DNA from: Serratia marcescens subsp. marcescens ATCC 13880
GTDB lineage: Bacteria > Pseudomonadota > Gammaproteobacteria > Enterobacterales > Enterobacteriaceae
Direction of reading: 5' to 3'
Length of the DNA: 64,000 nt
Assembly: GCF_017299535.1 (NCBI RefSeq)
Contig: NZ_CP071238.1
Coordinates: 4,712,001 to 4,776,000, forward strand
The position numbers and the translations under genes were made by a program. Positions 46,500 to 56,592 of this stretch are shown here, in pieces (position 1 is the first letter of the stretch; every line of letters begins with the position of its first letter). The notes under the pieces are model-generated. The model was not told where the DNA came from. It saw only the letters and a program-made list of their open reading frames with translations, and ran no database searches.

Positions 46500-47783
46500 T
46501 TAGCGCCGAAAATTCACCGTCTCATCCTGCTGCAAATGCAGCGTGGTTTCCGCCGGCCGCGTTTCGGCGATCACCGCGCCCTGGCGAATCGAATAACGCA
46601 CCGGCGTCTGGCGGCGCACCGCGTCGAAACCGCTTTCCGCCGGCAGGATCACCAGGTTGGCGCTGTTGCCGGCCGCCAGGCCGTAGTCGCTCAGGTTAAG
46701 CGTGCGCGCGCTGTGGTGGGTGATCAGCTTCAGCCCATCGTCGATTTGGCCATAGCCCATCAGCTGGCACACGTGCAGCCCCATATGCAGCACCTGCAGC
46801 ATGTTGGCGGTGCCGAGCGGATACCAGGGATCGAACACGTCGTCGTGGCCGAAGCAGACGTTGATCTCCGCCTCCAGCATCTCCTTCACCCGCGTCACGC
46901 CGCGCCGTTTCGGATAGCTGTCGAAACGGCCCTGCAGGTGAATGTTCACCAGCGGATTGGCGACGAAGTTGATGCCGGACATTTTCAGCAGGCGGAACAG
47001 CCGCGAGGCGTAAGCGCCGTTGTAAGAGTGCATCGCCGTGGTGTGGCTGGCGGTGACTTTCGCTCCCATCTCCAGCTTCAGCGCCAGCGCCGCCACGGTT
47101 TCGACGAAACGCGATTGCTCGTCGTCTATCTCGTCGCAGTGCACGTCCACCAGCCGATCGTATTTTTGCGCCAGCGCGAACGCCTTATGCAGCGACTCCA
47201 CGCCGTATTCGCGGGTGAATTCGAAGTGCGGAATGGCGCCCACCACGTCGGCCCCCAGCCGCAGCGCCTCTTCAAGCAGCGCTTCGCCGTTGGGATAGGA
47301 AAGGATCCCCTCCTGCGGAAAGGCGACGATCTGCAGCGTCACCCAGGGCGCCACCTCCTGCTTCACCTCCAGCATGGCGCGCAGCGCGGTCAGCGTAGGA
47401 TCGGAAACGTCGACGTGGGTGCGCACATACTGCACGCCGTTGGCGATCTGCCACTTGAGCGTTTGCCAGGCGCGCTGTTTGACGTCTTCATGGGTCAACA
47501 GCGCTTTGCGTTCGGCCCAGCGCTCAATGCCCTCGAACAGCGTGCCGGACTGGTTCCAGGCCGGCTGACCGGCGGTTTGCGTGGTATCCAGGTGGATATG
47601 CGGTTCGACGAACGCCGGCAGCGCCAGCCCGCCCTGCGCATCCAACACGTCGCTGCGCCACTCCTGTCCTTCCGGCTGCGGCACCAGATGCGCGATGCGC
47701 CCCTGCTCGATCGCCAGTTGCCACAATCCTTCATGCCCGCTTAAACGCAGGTTGTCGATAAACTTCAATGGACGTTTCGCCAC
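46500..47783 (-). CDS. codA: Cytosine deaminase
   Basis: This 427-residue amidohydrolase converts cytosine to uracil and ammonia for pyrimidine salvage. Metal ligands are visible in [15 protein letters not shown] (about 60-74), [11 protein letters not shown] (about 215), [10 protein letters not shown] (about 247) and the catalytic Asp in [12 protein letters not shown] (about 313-324). The start is a GTG at 47783 behind a GAGG site. In E. coli codA follows the permease gene codB, but here no codB is adjacent and codA has its own promoter. Confidence 0.95.
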   Translation of the reverse strand: MAKRPLKFIDNLRLSGHEGLWQLAIEQGRIAHLVPQPEGQEWRSDVLDAQGGLALPAFVEPHIHLDTTQTAGQPAWNQSGTLFEGIERWAERKALLTHEDVKQRAWQTLKWQIANGVQYVRTHVDVSDPTLTALRAMLEVKQEVAPWVTLQIVAFPQEGILSYPNGEALLEEALRLGADVVGAIPHFEFTREYGVESLHKAFALAQKYDRLVDVHCDEIDDEQSRFVETVAALALKLEMGAKVTASHTTAMHSYNGAYASRLFRLLKMSGINFVANPLVNIHLQGRFDSYPKRRGVTRVKEMLEAEINVCFGHDDVFDPWYPLGTANMLQVLHMGLHVCQLMGYGQIDDGLKLITHHSARTLNLSDYGLAAGNSANLVILPAESGFDAVRRQTPVRYSIRQGAVIAETRPAETTLHLQQDETVNFRR

Positions 47784-47815
47784 CCTTCACCTCTGCCGTT
47801 GCGCTGGTTTTCTTC

Positions 47816-47844
47816 ATCATACTGGCAGCGGATCGCGCTGACAA
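47816..47844 (-). promoter_or_regulatory. codA promoter
   Basis: On the minus strand TTGTCA (47844-47839) and TATGAT (47821-47816) are separated by 17 bases, about 32 bases before the GTG start. It is a good sigma-70 match and supports codA being expressed as a single gene. Confidence 0.65.
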
Positions 47845-47970
47845 AGTCGCCGTGTCGTGCCTACCCCCTGCGTTTACTCCCTGCGGGGTAATTTACCTGC
47901 AAACTGACTCGCTTCAGCTAAAGATGAATAAAATCCGCAACTTATCAAAAAACGTGAAAAATCATTCATA

Positions 47971-48041
47971 TACCACATTGGAGGTATATGGGAGTGTGAT
48001 TGATTTGCATCAATAAATTGCTCATCGGGAGGGATAAGGTA
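47971..48041 (+). promoter_or_regulatory. nirB promoter with FNR and NarL/NarP sites
   Basis: A 7-2-7 NarL/NarP-type inverted repeat TACCACATTGGAGGTA is at 47971-47986. A perfect FNR site TTGATTTGCATCAA is at 48000-48013. Their centres are 28 bases apart, the same as the -69.5 and -41.5 positions in E. coli. A TAAGGT -10 follows at 48035-48040, giving a start near 48048. This predicts anaerobic expression stimulated by nitrate or nitrite. Confidence 0.88.
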
Positions 48042-48071
48042 ACCCTAGGAAACCAGAATTTTGAGGCAATA

Positions 48072-50621
48072 ATGAGCAGAGTCAAACTTGCCGTCGTCGG
48101 CAATGGCATGGTCGGCCACCGGTTCATCGAAGATCTGTTGGATAAAGCAGACAAAGACCAATTCGAGATCACCGTATTTTGCGAAGAGCCGCGCATCGCT
48201 TACGATCGCGTGCACCTCTCTTCCTACTTCTCTCACCACACCGCCGAAGAGCTGTCGCTGGTGCGCGAAGGCTTTTACGAAAAACACGGCGTGAAGGTGC
48301 TGATCGGCGAACGCGCTATCACCATCAATCGCGACGAGAAGGTCATCCACTCCAACACCGGCCGCACCGTCTATTACGACAAGCTGATCATGGCCACCGG
48401 CTCCTATCCGTGGATCCCGCCGATTAAAGGCTCGGATAGCCAGGACTGCTTCGTTTACCGCACCATCGAAGACCTGAACGCCATCGAAGCCTGTGCGCGC
48501 CGCAGCAAACGCGGCGCGGTAGTCGGTGGCGGGCTGTTGGGGCTGGAAGCCGCCGGCGCGCTGAAAAGCCTGGGGGTGGAAACGCATGTGATCGAGTTCG
48601 CTCCGGTGCTGATGGCCGAACAGCTCGACCCGATGGGCGGTGACCAGCTGCGCCGCAAGATCGAGCGCATGGGCGTCAAGGTGCACACCGGCAAAAATAC
48701 CCAGGAGATCGTCAACGGTGGCGGCACGGCGCGCAAAACCCTGCATTTCGCCGACGGCAGCCTGCTGGAAGTGGATTTCATCGTGTTCTCCACCGGCATC
48801 CGCGCCCAGGACAAGCTGGCGCGCCAGTGCGGGCTGGAGATCGGCCGCCGCGGCGGCATCGCCATCAACGACAGCTGCCAGACGTCGGATCCGGACGTGT
48901 ACGCCATCGGTGAGTGCGCCGCCTGGCGCGATCGCACCTTCGGCCTGGTGGCGCCGGGATACAAAATGGCGCAGGTGGCCGCCGATCGCCTGCTGGGCCG
49001 CGAAAACGGCTTCCAGGGCGCCGACATGAGCGCCAAACTGAAACTGCTGGGCGTGGACGTCGGCGGCATCGGCGATGCCCACGGCCGCACCGAAGGCGCC
49101 CGCAGCTACGTTTATCTGGATGAAAGCAAAGAAGTCTACAAACGCATCGTGGTCAGCGCCGACAACAAAACCCTGCTCGGCGCGGTGCTGGTGGGCGACA
49201 CCAGCGACTACGGCAACCTGCTGCAGCTGGCGCTGAACGGCATCGCGCTGCCGGAGAACCCGGACGGCCTGATCCTGCCGGCCCACGCGGGCAGCAAACC
49301 GGCCATCGGTGTGGATTCGCTGCCGGAAAGCGCGCAGATCTGCTCCTGCTTCGACGTCAGCAAAGGCGACATCATCCAGGCGGTCAACAAAGGCTGCCAC
49401 ACCGTGGCGGCGCTGAAGGCCGAAACCAAGGCCGGCACCGGTTGCGGCGGCTGTATCCCGCTGCTCACCCAGGTGTTGAACGCCGAGCTGAGCAAGCAAG
49501 GCATCGAGGTCAACCATCACCTGTGCGAACACTTCGCCTATTCGCGCCAGGAGCTGTTCCACCTGATCCGCGTCGAAGGCATCAAGTCGTTCGAGGCGCT
49601 GCTGGCCAAATACGGCAAAGGCTACGGCTGCGAAGTGTGTAAGCCGACCGTCGGCTCGTTGCTGGCTTCTTGCTGGAACGAATACATCCTCAAGCCGCAG
49701 CATACGCCGCTGCAGGATACCAACGACAACTTCCTCGGCAATATCCAGAAAGACGGCACCTACTCGGTGATCCCGCGCTCCGCCGGCGGCGAAATCACCC
49801 CGGACGGCCTGCTGGCCATCGGCCAAATCGCCAAGGAGTACAACCTGTACACCAAAATGACCGGTTCGCAACGCATCGGCATGTTCGGCGCGCAAAAAGA
49901 CGACCTGCCGGCCATCTGGCGCAAGCTGCTCGCCGCTGGCTTTGAAACCGGCCATGCTTACGCCAAGGCGCTGCGCATGGCGAAAACCTGCGTCGGCAGC
50001 ACCTGGTGCCGATATGGCGTCGGCGACAGCGTCGGTTTCGGCGTCACGCTGGAACATCGCTACAAAGGCATCCGCACCCCGCACAAAATGAAGTTCGGCG
50101 TCTCGGGCTGCACCCGTGAATGCGCCGAAGCGCAGGGCAAGGACGTCGGCATCATCGCCACCGAGAACGGCTGGAACCTGTACGTCTGCGGCAACGGCGG
50201 CATGAAACCGCGCCACGCCGACCTGCTGGCCGCCGATCTCGATCGCGAGACCCTGGTGCGCTACCTCGACCGCTTCATGATGTTCTATATCCGCACCGCC
50301 GATAAGCTGCAGCGCACCTCGGTGTGGCTGGAAAGCCTGGAAGGCGGCATCGATTACCTGCGCAAGGTGATCGTCGACGACAAGCTCGGCATCAACGCGC
50401 AGTTGGAAGCCGAGATCGCCCGCCTGCGCGACGCGGTGGTCTGCGAGTGGAAAGAGACCGTCGAGCACCCGGAAACGCAGCTTCGCTTCGCTCACTTCAT
50501 CAACAGCCCGCTGCGCGATCCGAATGTGCAGGTAGTGGCCGAACGCGACCAACACCGCCCGGCGCGCCCTGATGAGCGCATTCCCGTCACCCTGATCGAT
50601 ACCGAGGAGAGCCACGCATGA
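48072..50621 (+). CDS. nirB: NADH-dependent nitrite reductase large subunit
   Basis: This 849-residue cytoplasmic enzyme subunit reduces nitrite to ammonia with NADH. It has an N-terminal FAD/NAD(P) disulfide-reductase-like domain (about 1-300) and a BFD-like [2Fe-2S] region with CSCFDVSKGDI and CGGC (about 420-460). The siroheme and [4Fe-4S] domain follows, with cluster cysteines in TCVGSTWCRYG (about 640) and CTRECAEAQGKD (about 680). The ATG at 48072 has GAGG upstream. It overlaps nirD by four bases. Confidence 0.96.
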   Translation: MSRVKLAVVGNGMVGHRFIEDLLDKADKDQFEITVFCEEPRIAYDRVHLSSYFSHHTAEELSLVREGFYEKHGVKVLIGERAITINRDEKVIHSNTGRTVYYDKLIMATGSYPWIPPIKGSDSQDCFVYRTIEDLNAIEACARRSKRGAVVGGGLLGLEAAGALKSLGVETHVIEFAPVLMAEQLDPMGGDQLRRKIERMGVKVHTGKNTQEIVNGGGTARKTLHFADGSLLEVDFIVFSTGIRAQDKLARQCGLEIGRRGGIAINDSCQTSDPDVYAIGECAAWRDRTFGLVAPGYKMAQVAADRLLGRENGFQGADMSAKLKLLGVDVGGIGDAHGRTEGARSYVYLDESKEVYKRIVVSADNKTLLGAVLVGDTSDYGNLLQLALNGIALPENPDGLILPAHAGSKPAIGVDSLPESAQICSCFDVSKGDIIQAVNKGCHTVAALKAETKAGTGCGGCIPLLTQVLNAELSKQGIEVNHHLCEHFAYSRQELFHLIRVEGIKSFEALLAKYGKGYGCEVCKPTVGSLLASCWNEYILKPQHTPLQDTNDNFLGNIQKDGTYSVIPRSAGGEITPDGLLAIGQIAKEYNLYTKMTGSQRIGMFGAQKDDLPAIWRKLLAAGFETGHAYAKALRMAKTCVGSTWCRYGVGDSVGFGVTLEHRYKGIRTPHKMKFGVSGCTRECAEAQGKDVGIIATENGWNLYVCGNGGMKPRHADLLAADLDRETLVRYLDRFMMFYIRTADKLQRTSVWLESLEGGIDYLRKVIVDDKLGINAQLEAEIARLRDAVVCEWKETVEHPETQLRFAHFINSPLRDPNVQVVAERDQHRPARPDERIPVTLIDTEESHA

Positions 50622-50944
50622 GCCAGTGGATTACCGTTTGTCCCGTCGCCGACATTCTGCCCGGCACCGGCGTGTGCGCCCTGATCGGCGATCGGCAGGT
50701 GGCGGTGTTCCGCCCCTATGCCGACGAGCAGGTGTTCGCCATCAGCAATATCGACCCGTTCGCCCAGGCCAGCGTGCTGTCGCGCGGCCTCATCGCCGAG
50801 CATCAGGGCGAGCTGTGGGTCGCCAGCCCGCTGAAGAAACAGCATTTCCGCCTGTACGACGGCCACTGTCTGGAAGATGACAACCGTTCCGTCGCCAGCT
50901 TCACCAGCCGGGTGGTCGACGGCATCGTGCAAGTCGCGGCATAA
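50618..50944 (+). CDS. nirD: NADH-dependent nitrite reductase small subunit
   Basis: This 108-residue Rieske-fold protein is the partner of NirB. The usual Rieske Cys-x-His ligands are not visible, which is normal for the enterobacterial NirD family, so it probably carries no iron-sulfur cluster. Its start overlaps the nirB stop (ATGA). It is followed 16 bases later by nirC. Confidence 0.94.
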   Translation: MSQWITVCPVADILPGTGVCALIGDRQVAVFRPYADEQVFAISNIDPFAQASVLSRGLIAEHQGELWVASPLKKQHFRLYDGHCLEDDNRSVASFTSRVVDGIVQVAA

Positions 50945-50960
50945 CCTTTCGGGAGGCAAC

Positions 50961-51761
50961 ATGTTTACCGATACGATCAACAAATGCGCCGTCAACGCGG
51001 CGCGCATCGTCCGCCTGGCGAAGGAGAGCCCGCTCGGCTTCTGGATCAGCTCGGCGATGGCGGGCGCCTACGTCGGCCTCGGCATCATCCTGATCTTCAC
51101 CCTCGGCAACCTGGTCGACCCAAGCGTGCGGCCGCTGGTGATGGGCGCCACCTTCGGCATCGCGCTGACGCTGGTGATCATCGCCGGTTCCGAGCTGTTC
51201 ACCGGCCATACGATGTTCCTGACGCTCGGCGTCAAGGCCGGCACCATCCGCCAAAGCCAGATGTGGGCGGTGCTGCCGCAAACCTGGCTCGGCAACCTGC
51301 TCGGCTCGGTGCTGGTGGCGCTGATGTATTACTACGGCGGCGGCAGCCTGCTGCCGGTGGATACCAGTCTGGTGCACAGCGCCGCGCTGGCGAAAACCAC
51401 CGCGCCGGCCGAGGTGCTGTTCTTCAAGGGCGTATTGTGCAACTGGCTGGTTTGTCTGGCGATTTGGATGGCGATCCGCGTTGAAGGCGCCGCCAAGTTC
51501 ATCGCCATTTGGTGGTGCCTGCTGGCCTTTATCGCCTCAGGTTACGAACACTCCGTCGCCAACATGACGCTGTTCGCCCTCTCCTGGTTCGGCAACCACA
51601 GCGAGGCCTACACCCTCGCCGGCATTGGCCACAACCTGCTGTGGGTGACGCTGGGCAACATCCTCTCCGGCTCGGTGCTGATGGGCCTGGGGTATTGGTA
51701 CGCCACGCCGCGCGCCGAACGCCCGCTGGCGGCGAAAGCCGCCGCACGTCAGACCGCCTGA
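50961..51761 (+). CDS. nirC: Nitrite channel NirC
   Basis: This 266-residue inner-membrane channel of the formate-nitrite transporter family has about six helices, with the FNT motifs AGAYVGLGIILIFTLGN and GSELFTGHTMFLTLG. It imports or exports nitrite next to NirBD. The ATG at 50961 follows a GGGAGG site. The 50 bases to cysG contain a 7-bp hairpin without a T-tract (51768-51786). Confidence 0.95.
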   Translation: MFTDTINKCAVNAARIVRLAKESPLGFWISSAMAGAYVGLGIILIFTLGNLVDPSVRPLVMGATFGIALTLVIIAGSELFTGHTMFLTLGVKAGTIRQSQMWAVLPQTWLGNLLGSVLVALMYYYGGGSLLPVDTSLVHSAALAKTTAPAEVLFFKGVLCNWLVCLAIWMAIRVEGAAKFIAIWWCLLAFIASGYEHSVANMTLFALSWFGNHSEAYTLAGIGHNLLWVTLGNILSGSVLMGLGYWYATPRAERPLAAKAAARQTA

Positions 51762-51767
51762 GTTTTC

Positions 51768-51786
51768 GGGGGCGCATTTCGCCCCC
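51768..51786 (+). repeat. Hairpin between nirC and cysG
   Basis: A perfect 7-bp GC stem (51768-51774 with 51780-51786) has a CATTT loop. No T-tract follows, so complete termination is unlikely. It may protect upstream mRNA or set a lower level of cysG expression. Confidence 0.45.
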
Positions 51787-51811
51787 ACATTGATTACCCC
51801 GAGGAGTGCCG

Positions 51812-53215
51812 ATGGACTACCTGCCGATTTTCTGCCAACTGCAACACAAAGCCTGTCTGCTGATCGGCGGCGGCGAGATCGCCGAACGCAAGGCGCGCCT
51901 GCTGCTGGACGCCGGCGCGGCGCTGACCGTCAACGCCCTGGACTTCACCCCGCAGTTCCGCCTGTGGGCGGAAGAAGGCCGGTTGACGCTGGCCGCAGGC
52001 GAATTCAGCCCGGCCCTGCTGGCGGAAAAATGGCTGGTGATCGCCGCCACTGACCGGCTGGAGGTCAACGCGCGGGTATACCAGTGCGCCAACCAGCAAC
52101 GGGTGTTCTGCAACGTGGTCGACGATCCGAAACGCGCCAGCTTTATCATGCCGTCGATTATCGATCGTTCGCCGATCATGGTGGCGGTGTCCTCCGGCGG
52201 CAAAGCGCCGGTGCTGGCGCGGCTGCTGCGCGAGAAGCTGGAAGCGATGCTGCCGCAGCACCTCGGCAAGCTGGCCCAACTGGGCGGCTCGCTGCGGCAG
52301 CGGGTAAAACAACGCTTCAGCGGCCTCGGCGCACGCCGTCGCTTCTGGGAAAGGTTGTTCGCCCACGATCGGCTGGCGCAATCGCTGGCCAACGGCGACG
52401 CCGCGCTGGCCGAACGCCAGCTCGAGCAGTTGTTCAGCGAACAACGGGAAGATCGCGGTGAAGTGGTGCTGGTGGGCGCCGGACCAGGCGATGCCGGTTT
52501 GCTGACGCTGAAAGGGCTGCAACAGATCCAGCAGGCCGACGTGGTGGTTTACGACCGGCTGGTCTCCGAAGAGATCATGACGCTGGTGCGCCGCGACGCC
52601 GAGCGCATCTTCGTCGGCAAACGCGCCGGGCACCACTGCGTGCCGCAGGAACAGATCAACCAAATCCTGCTGCAGCAGGCGCTGCAAGGCAAACGCGTGG
52701 TACGCCTGAAGGGCGGCGATCCCTTTATCTTCGGCCGCGGCGGCGAAGAGCTGGAGACGCTGGCGGACGCCAACGTGCCGTTCTCGGTGGTGCCTGGCAT
52801 TACCGCCGCCTCCGGCTGTTCCGCCTACAGCGGCATCCCGCTCACCCACCGCGACCATGCGCAGAGCGTCCGCCTGGTGACCGGCCACGCCAAGGCCGAC
52901 GGTGGATTGGACTGGGCGACGCTGGCCGCCGGGCAACAGACGCTGGTGTTCTATATGGGGCTGTCGCAAGCGACGGAAATCCAGCGCCGGCTGATCGCGA
53001 ACGGGCTGCCGGCCGCCACGCCGGTGGCGCTGGTGGAAAACGGCACTTCTTGCCGCCAGCGGGTGATCGAAGGCGAACTCCACCAACTGGGCGACTTGTC
53101 CCTGCAGGCCGCCAGCCCCAGCCTGATCATCGTCGGCAGCGTGGTCAGCCTGCGCAGCAAGCTCAATTGGTTCGCCAGCGAGGAATCGCCCGCCAGCCTG
53201 GCGCAAATGGCGTGA
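51812..53215 (+). CDS. cysG: Siroheme synthase CysG
   Basis: This 467-residue trifunctional enzyme makes siroheme, the cofactor of NirB and of sulfite reductase. The N-terminal half is the dehydrogenase/ferrochelatase, with the NAD motif [20 protein letters not shown], the catalytic Asp104 and Ser128 at the E. coli/Salmonella positions. The C-terminal half is the uroporphyrinogen-III methyltransferase ([20 protein letters not shown] from about 218). The ATG at 51812 gives the family start. A terminator follows. Confidence 0.96.
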   Translation: MDYLPIFCQLQHKACLLIGGGEIAERKARLLLDAGAALTVNALDFTPQFRLWAEEGRLTLAAGEFSPALLAEKWLVIAATDRLEVNARVYQCANQQRVFCNVVDDPKRASFIMPSIIDRSPIMVAVSSGGKAPVLARLLREKLEAMLPQHLGKLAQLGGSLRQRVKQRFSGLGARRRFWERLFAHDRLAQSLANGDAALAERQLEQLFSEQREDRGEVVLVGAGPGDAGLLTLKGLQQIQQADVVVYDRLVSEEIMTLVRRDAERIFVGKRAGHHCVPQEQINQILLQQALQGKRVVRLKGGDPFIFGRGGEELETLADANVPFSVVPGITAASGCSAYSGIPLTHRDHAQSVRLVTGHAKADGGLDWATLAAGQQTLVFYMGLSQATEIQRRLIANGLPAATPVALVENGTSCRQRVIEGELHQLGDLSLQAASPSLIIVGSVVSLRSKLNWFASEESPASLAQMA

Positions 53216-53224
53216 TACCGACGT

Positions 53225-53253
53225 AAAAAAAGCGGCCTAAGGCCGCTTTTTTA
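53225..53253. terminator. Bidirectional terminator between cysG and trpS
   Basis: An inverted repeat of six A residues plus GCGGCC and its complement (53226-53237 with 53241-53252), with a TAA loop, gives a T-run after a GC stem on either strand. It serves both convergent genes. Confidence 0.88.
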
Positions 53254-53265
53254 TTTGCGCCGGCG

Positions 53266-54273
53266 TTACGCCTGCGGCGGTACGAAACCGACGGCCTGAT
53301 AGACCTTCGCCAGGGTTTCCTGCGCGCGCGCGCGCGCCTTGGCGGCGCCGTCGCGCATCACCTGCTGCAGATAGGCTTCGTCGTTGCGGAAGCGGTGGTA
53401 GCGCTCCTGCAGCTCAGCCAGCATGCCGGAGACGGCTTCCGCCACCGCGCCTTTCAGATGGCCGTACATCTGGCCTTCGAACTCGGCTTCCAACTGCGCG
53501 ATGCTCTTGCCGGTCACGCCGGCGAGGATATCCAGCAGGTTGGAGACGCCCGCCTTGTTGACCACGTCGTAACGCACGACAGGCGGCTCTTCCGAGTCGG
53601 TCATTGCGCGTTTGATCTTCTTGGTCACCGCCTTCGGATCTTCCAGCAGGCCGATCACGTTGTTGCGGTTGTCGTCCGACTTGGACATCTTCTTGGTCGG
53701 CTCCTGCAGCGACATCACGCGCGCGCCGGATTTAGGAATAAACGGCTCCGGCACTTTGAACACGTCGCCGTACAGCGCGTTGAAACGCTGGCCCACGTCG
53801 CGGCTCAGCTCCAGGTGCTGTTTCTGGTCTTCGCCCACCGGCACCTGGTTGGTTTGATACAACAGGATATCCGCCGCCATCAGCACCGGATAGCTGAACA
53901 GCCCGGCGTTGATGTTCTCGGCGTAGCGTGCGGATTTGTCCTTGAACTGCGTCATGCGGCTCAGTTCGCCGAAATAGGTGTAACAGTTCAGCACCCAACT
54001 CAGCTGCGTGTGCTCAGGCACGTGCGACTGCACGAAGATGGTGCTTTTTTCCGGATCGATGCCACAGGCCAGATACAGCGCCAGCGTATCCAGCGTGGCC
54101 TTGCGCAGCTTCTCGGCGTCCTGGCGCACGGTGATGGCATGCAGATCGACGATGCAGTAGATGCAGTCGTAGTCGTCCTGCATCTGCACCCACTGACGCA
54201 GCGCACCCATGTAGTTGCCGATGGTCAGTTCGCCGGACGGCTGCGCGCCGCTAAATACGATGGGCTTACTCAT
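53266..54273 (-). CDS. trpS: Tryptophanyl-tRNA synthetase
   Basis: This 335-residue class I synthetase charges tRNA-Trp. The HIGH-type motif appears as TIGNYMGAL at about 17-25 (in [12 protein letters not shown]) and the KMSKS motif as [11 protein letters not shown] at about 194-204. It is the last gene of the dam-rpe-gph-trpS run, two bases after gph. Near its end the codons for Lys-Ala-Arg-Ala-Arg-Ala form a run of alternating G and C. Confidence 0.97.
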   Translation of the reverse strand: MSKPIVFSGAQPSGELTIGNYMGALRQWVQMQDDYDCIYCIVDLHAITVRQDAEKLRKATLDTLALYLACGIDPEKSTIFVQSHVPEHTQLSWVLNCYTYFGELSRMTQFKDKSARYAENINAGLFSYPVLMAADILLYQTNQVPVGEDQKQHLELSRDVGQRFNALYGDVFKVPEPFIPKSGARVMSLQEPTKKMSKSDDNRNNVIGLLEDPKAVTKKIKRAMTDSEEPPVVRYDVVNKAGVSNLLDILAGVTGKSIAQLEAEFEGQMYGHLKGAVAEAVSGMLAELQERYHRFRNDEAYLQQVMRDGAAKARARAQETLAKVYQAVGFVPPQA

Positions 54274-54275
54274 GT

Positions 54276-54974
54276 TTAAATTTCCTGATTCTCTAAAGAT
54301 GACAGCCCAAGAGCGGGCAACAAATCGGCGAAGCGCTCCAACACCCGATCGGGGTGGCTCAGGGCGATCGATTCGCCGTAGTTATAACCGTAGGTAAAGC
54401 CGACGCTCGGACAACCGGCGCCCTGCGCGGCTTGAATATCGTTGCGTGAATCGCCGACGAACAGCAGCTCATGCGCGCGCAGCCCAAGCTTGCCGAGCAC
54501 CAGGTACAACGGCGCCGGGTGCGGTTTCTTTTCCGTCACGTCGTCGCCGCCGATCACCAGCGAGAAATAGTCGCCAATGCCCAACGATGCCAGCAGCGGC
54601 GCCACGAACGGCGTCGGCTTGTTGGTCACCAGCGCCATCGGGTAACCGTGCGCGGCCAGGCGGGCCAGCGTCTCTTGCACCTGTGGGAACAAACGGCTGC
54701 CGCTGTCGACGGTCTGCGCGTAGAAATGGTCGAAGCGTTCACGCAGCCGGCTGCACTGCGCCGGCGTGCCTTCCGCCTCCGCCCAACGCAGCGCGCGCTG
54801 CACCAGCACGTCGGCGCCGTTGCCGATCCAGGTGCCGACCCGTGCCTCACCCGCTTGCGGCAGGCCCGTCTCTTCCAGCGCCATATCGATGGCGGCCGCC
54901 AGACCCGGCGCGCTGTCGACCAGCGTGCCGTCCAGATCGAAGGCCAATGCGCGGATCGCGCCGAAATCAGCCAT
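54276..54974 (-). CDS. gph: Phosphoglycolate phosphatase
   Basis: This 232-residue HAD-superfamily phosphatase hydrolyses 2-phosphoglycolate arising from DNA 3-prime end repair. Motif I is [10 protein letters not shown] (about 11-20), motif II is in VTNKPTPFV and motif IV in FVGDSRNDI. The ATG at 54974 overlaps the end of rpe by eight bases, so the two are translationally coupled, as in E. coli. Confidence 0.95.
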   Translation of the reverse strand: MADFGAIRALAFDLDGTLVDSAPGLAAAIDMALEETGLPQAGEARVGTWIGNGADVLVQRALRWAEAEGTPAQCSRLRERFDHFYAQTVDSGSRLFPQVQETLARLAAHGYPMALVTNKPTPFVAPLLASLGIGDYFSLVIGGDDVTEKKPHPAPLYLVLGKLGLRAHELLFVGDSRNDIQAAQGAGCPSVGFTYGYNYGESIALSHPDRVLERFADLLPALGLSSLENQEI

Positions 54975-55644
54975 GGGTAACCTTCGCCAGCTCGCTGCGC
55001 ATTTCGTCAATCACCTTGCGGTAGTCCGGCTGGCCAAAGATGGCGGAACCGGCGACGAACATATCGGCGCCTGCGGCGGCGATTTCGGCGATGTTATCCA
55101 CCTTCACCCCGCCGTCGACTTCCAGGCGGATATCGCGACCGCTGTCGTCGATCAGTTTGCGCACCTGGCGCAGCTTGTCCAGGGTGCCGTGGATGAACGA
55201 CTGGCCGCCGAAGCCCGGGTTGACCGACATCAGCAGGATCACGTCAATTTTATCCATCACGTAATCGAGGTAGCTCAGCGGCGTCGCCGGGTTAAACACC
55301 AGACCGGCCTTACAACCGTGCTCTTTGATCAGCTGAATGGTGCGATCGACATGTTCGGAAGCTTCGGGGTGGAAAGAGATATAAGACGCGCCGGCCTTGG
55401 CGAAATCTGGCACGATGCGATCTACCGGCTTGACCATCAGATGCACGTCAATCGGCGCGGTAATGCCGTAGTTGCGCAGCGCTTCGCACACCATCGGACC
55501 GATGGTCAGATTGGGCACATAGTGGTTGTCCATGACGTCGAAGTGCACCACGTCGCCGCCTGCGGCCAGCACGTTAGCGGTATCTTCACCTAACCGGGCA
55601 AAATCTGCCGACAGAATGGACGGGGCAATCAAAAACTTTTTCAT
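54967..55644 (-). CDS. rpe: Ribulose-phosphate 3-epimerase
   Basis: This 225-residue TIM-barrel enzyme interconverts ribulose 5-phosphate and xylulose 5-phosphate in the pentose phosphate pathway. The motifs [16 protein letters not shown] (about 35-50) and [10 protein letters not shown] with the catalytic Asp (about 176-185) are intact. The ATG at 55644 gives [19 protein letters not shown] and the exact E. coli length. It lies 51 bases after dam. Confidence 0.97.
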   Translation of the reverse strand: MKKFLIAPSILSADFARLGEDTANVLAAGGDVVHFDVMDNHYVPNLTIGPMVCEALRNYGITAPIDVHLMVKPVDRIVPDFAKAGASYISFHPEASEHVDRTIQLIKEHGCKAGLVFNPATPLSYLDYVMDKIDVILLMSVNPGFGGQSFIHGTLDKLRQVRKLIDDSGRDIRLEVDGGVKVDNIAEIAAAGADMFVAGSAIFGQPDYRKVIDEMRSELAKVTHG

Positions 55645-55695
55645 CCGCTTCTCCAAACGTAGGGTCGAGTTGTTATGCGCCGGGGTGCCCCCGGC

Positions 55696-56508
55696 TTAGC
55701 GATACAGCGCCAAAAGCTCGTTCACTTTACTGCGGCCGAGAATGTTGCGGCTGATTGTGCGGCGCGCTTTCACCACATACAGCGCGGCATGCTGGTACCA
55801 GTCGCGCGTCAGCTCGGTATCGTGATTGGAGATCAATACCGGTACCTGGCTCTCTACCGAGAGCTGGTGCGCCAAATGCGCCAGGCTCTGCTGATCGGCG
55901 ATGCTGAAGCTGTTGGTGTGGTAAGCGGTGAAATTCGCCGTCGCCGACAGCGGCGCGTAAGGCGGATCGCAATACACCACGGCACCGGCCACTGCCTTCG
56001 CCATGGTATCGCGGTAATGCTCGCAGACAAAAGTGGCATTGCGCGATTTTTCGGCAAACCAGTAGAGCTCTTCTTCCGGGAAGTACGGTTTCTTGTACCG
56101 GCCGAACGGCACGTTGAACTCGCAGCGCAGGTTATAGCGGCACAGGCCGTTATAGCAGTGACGGTTCAGGTACAGGAACAGCAGCGCCCGGCGGTAAGGC
56201 TCGGTGCTAGTATTGAACTCTTCTCTCAGCAGGTAAAACTGATCCGAGTTATTGAATTCATCGGCGAAAAGCGTGCGGGCATCGCGCACGAAGTCATCCG
56301 TGCGCAGCTTAACGATGTTATACAGGTTGATAAGATCGCTATTGATGTCGGCGAGAATGTAGGCGTCGTAATCCGTATTCAGAAAGACGGATCCCGCACC
56401 CACGAAGGGCTCGATTAAGCAGTCTCCCGCCGGCAGATGGCGACGAATCTCATCTACCAGCGGGTATTTTCCACCAGCCCATTTTAAAAAAGCGCGGTTT
56501 TTCTTCAT
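55696..56508 (-). CDS. dam: DNA adenine methylase Dam
   Basis: This 270-residue N6-adenine methyltransferase acts on GATC sites and functions in mismatch repair, replication timing and gene regulation. The motifs FLKWAGGKYPLVDEI (7-21), FVGAGSVF (35-42) and the catalytic DPPY (181-184) are intact. Length is close to that of E. coli Dam (278). It lies between damX and rpe in the conserved aroKB-damX-dam-rpe-gph-trpS cluster. Confidence 0.96.
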   Translation of the reverse strand: MKKNRAFLKWAGGKYPLVDEIRRHLPAGDCLIEPFVGAGSVFLNTDYDAYILADINSDLINLYNIVKLRTDDFVRDARTLFADEFNNSDQFYLLREEFNTSTEPYRRALLFLYLNRHCYNGLCRYNLRCEFNVPFGRYKKPYFPEEELYWFAEKSRNATFVCEHYRDTMAKAVAGAVVYCDPPYAPLSATANFTAYHTNSFSIADQQSLAHLAHQLSVESQVPVLISNHDTELTRDWYQHAALYVVKARRTISRNILGRSKVNELLALYR

Positions 56509-56592
56509 GCCGTCAATTAGCTACTTATACAATTCAGAGCGGCGGATTGTACTCTGTTTCAGACAGCACATCAGCGCACAAATTTAAATGAT

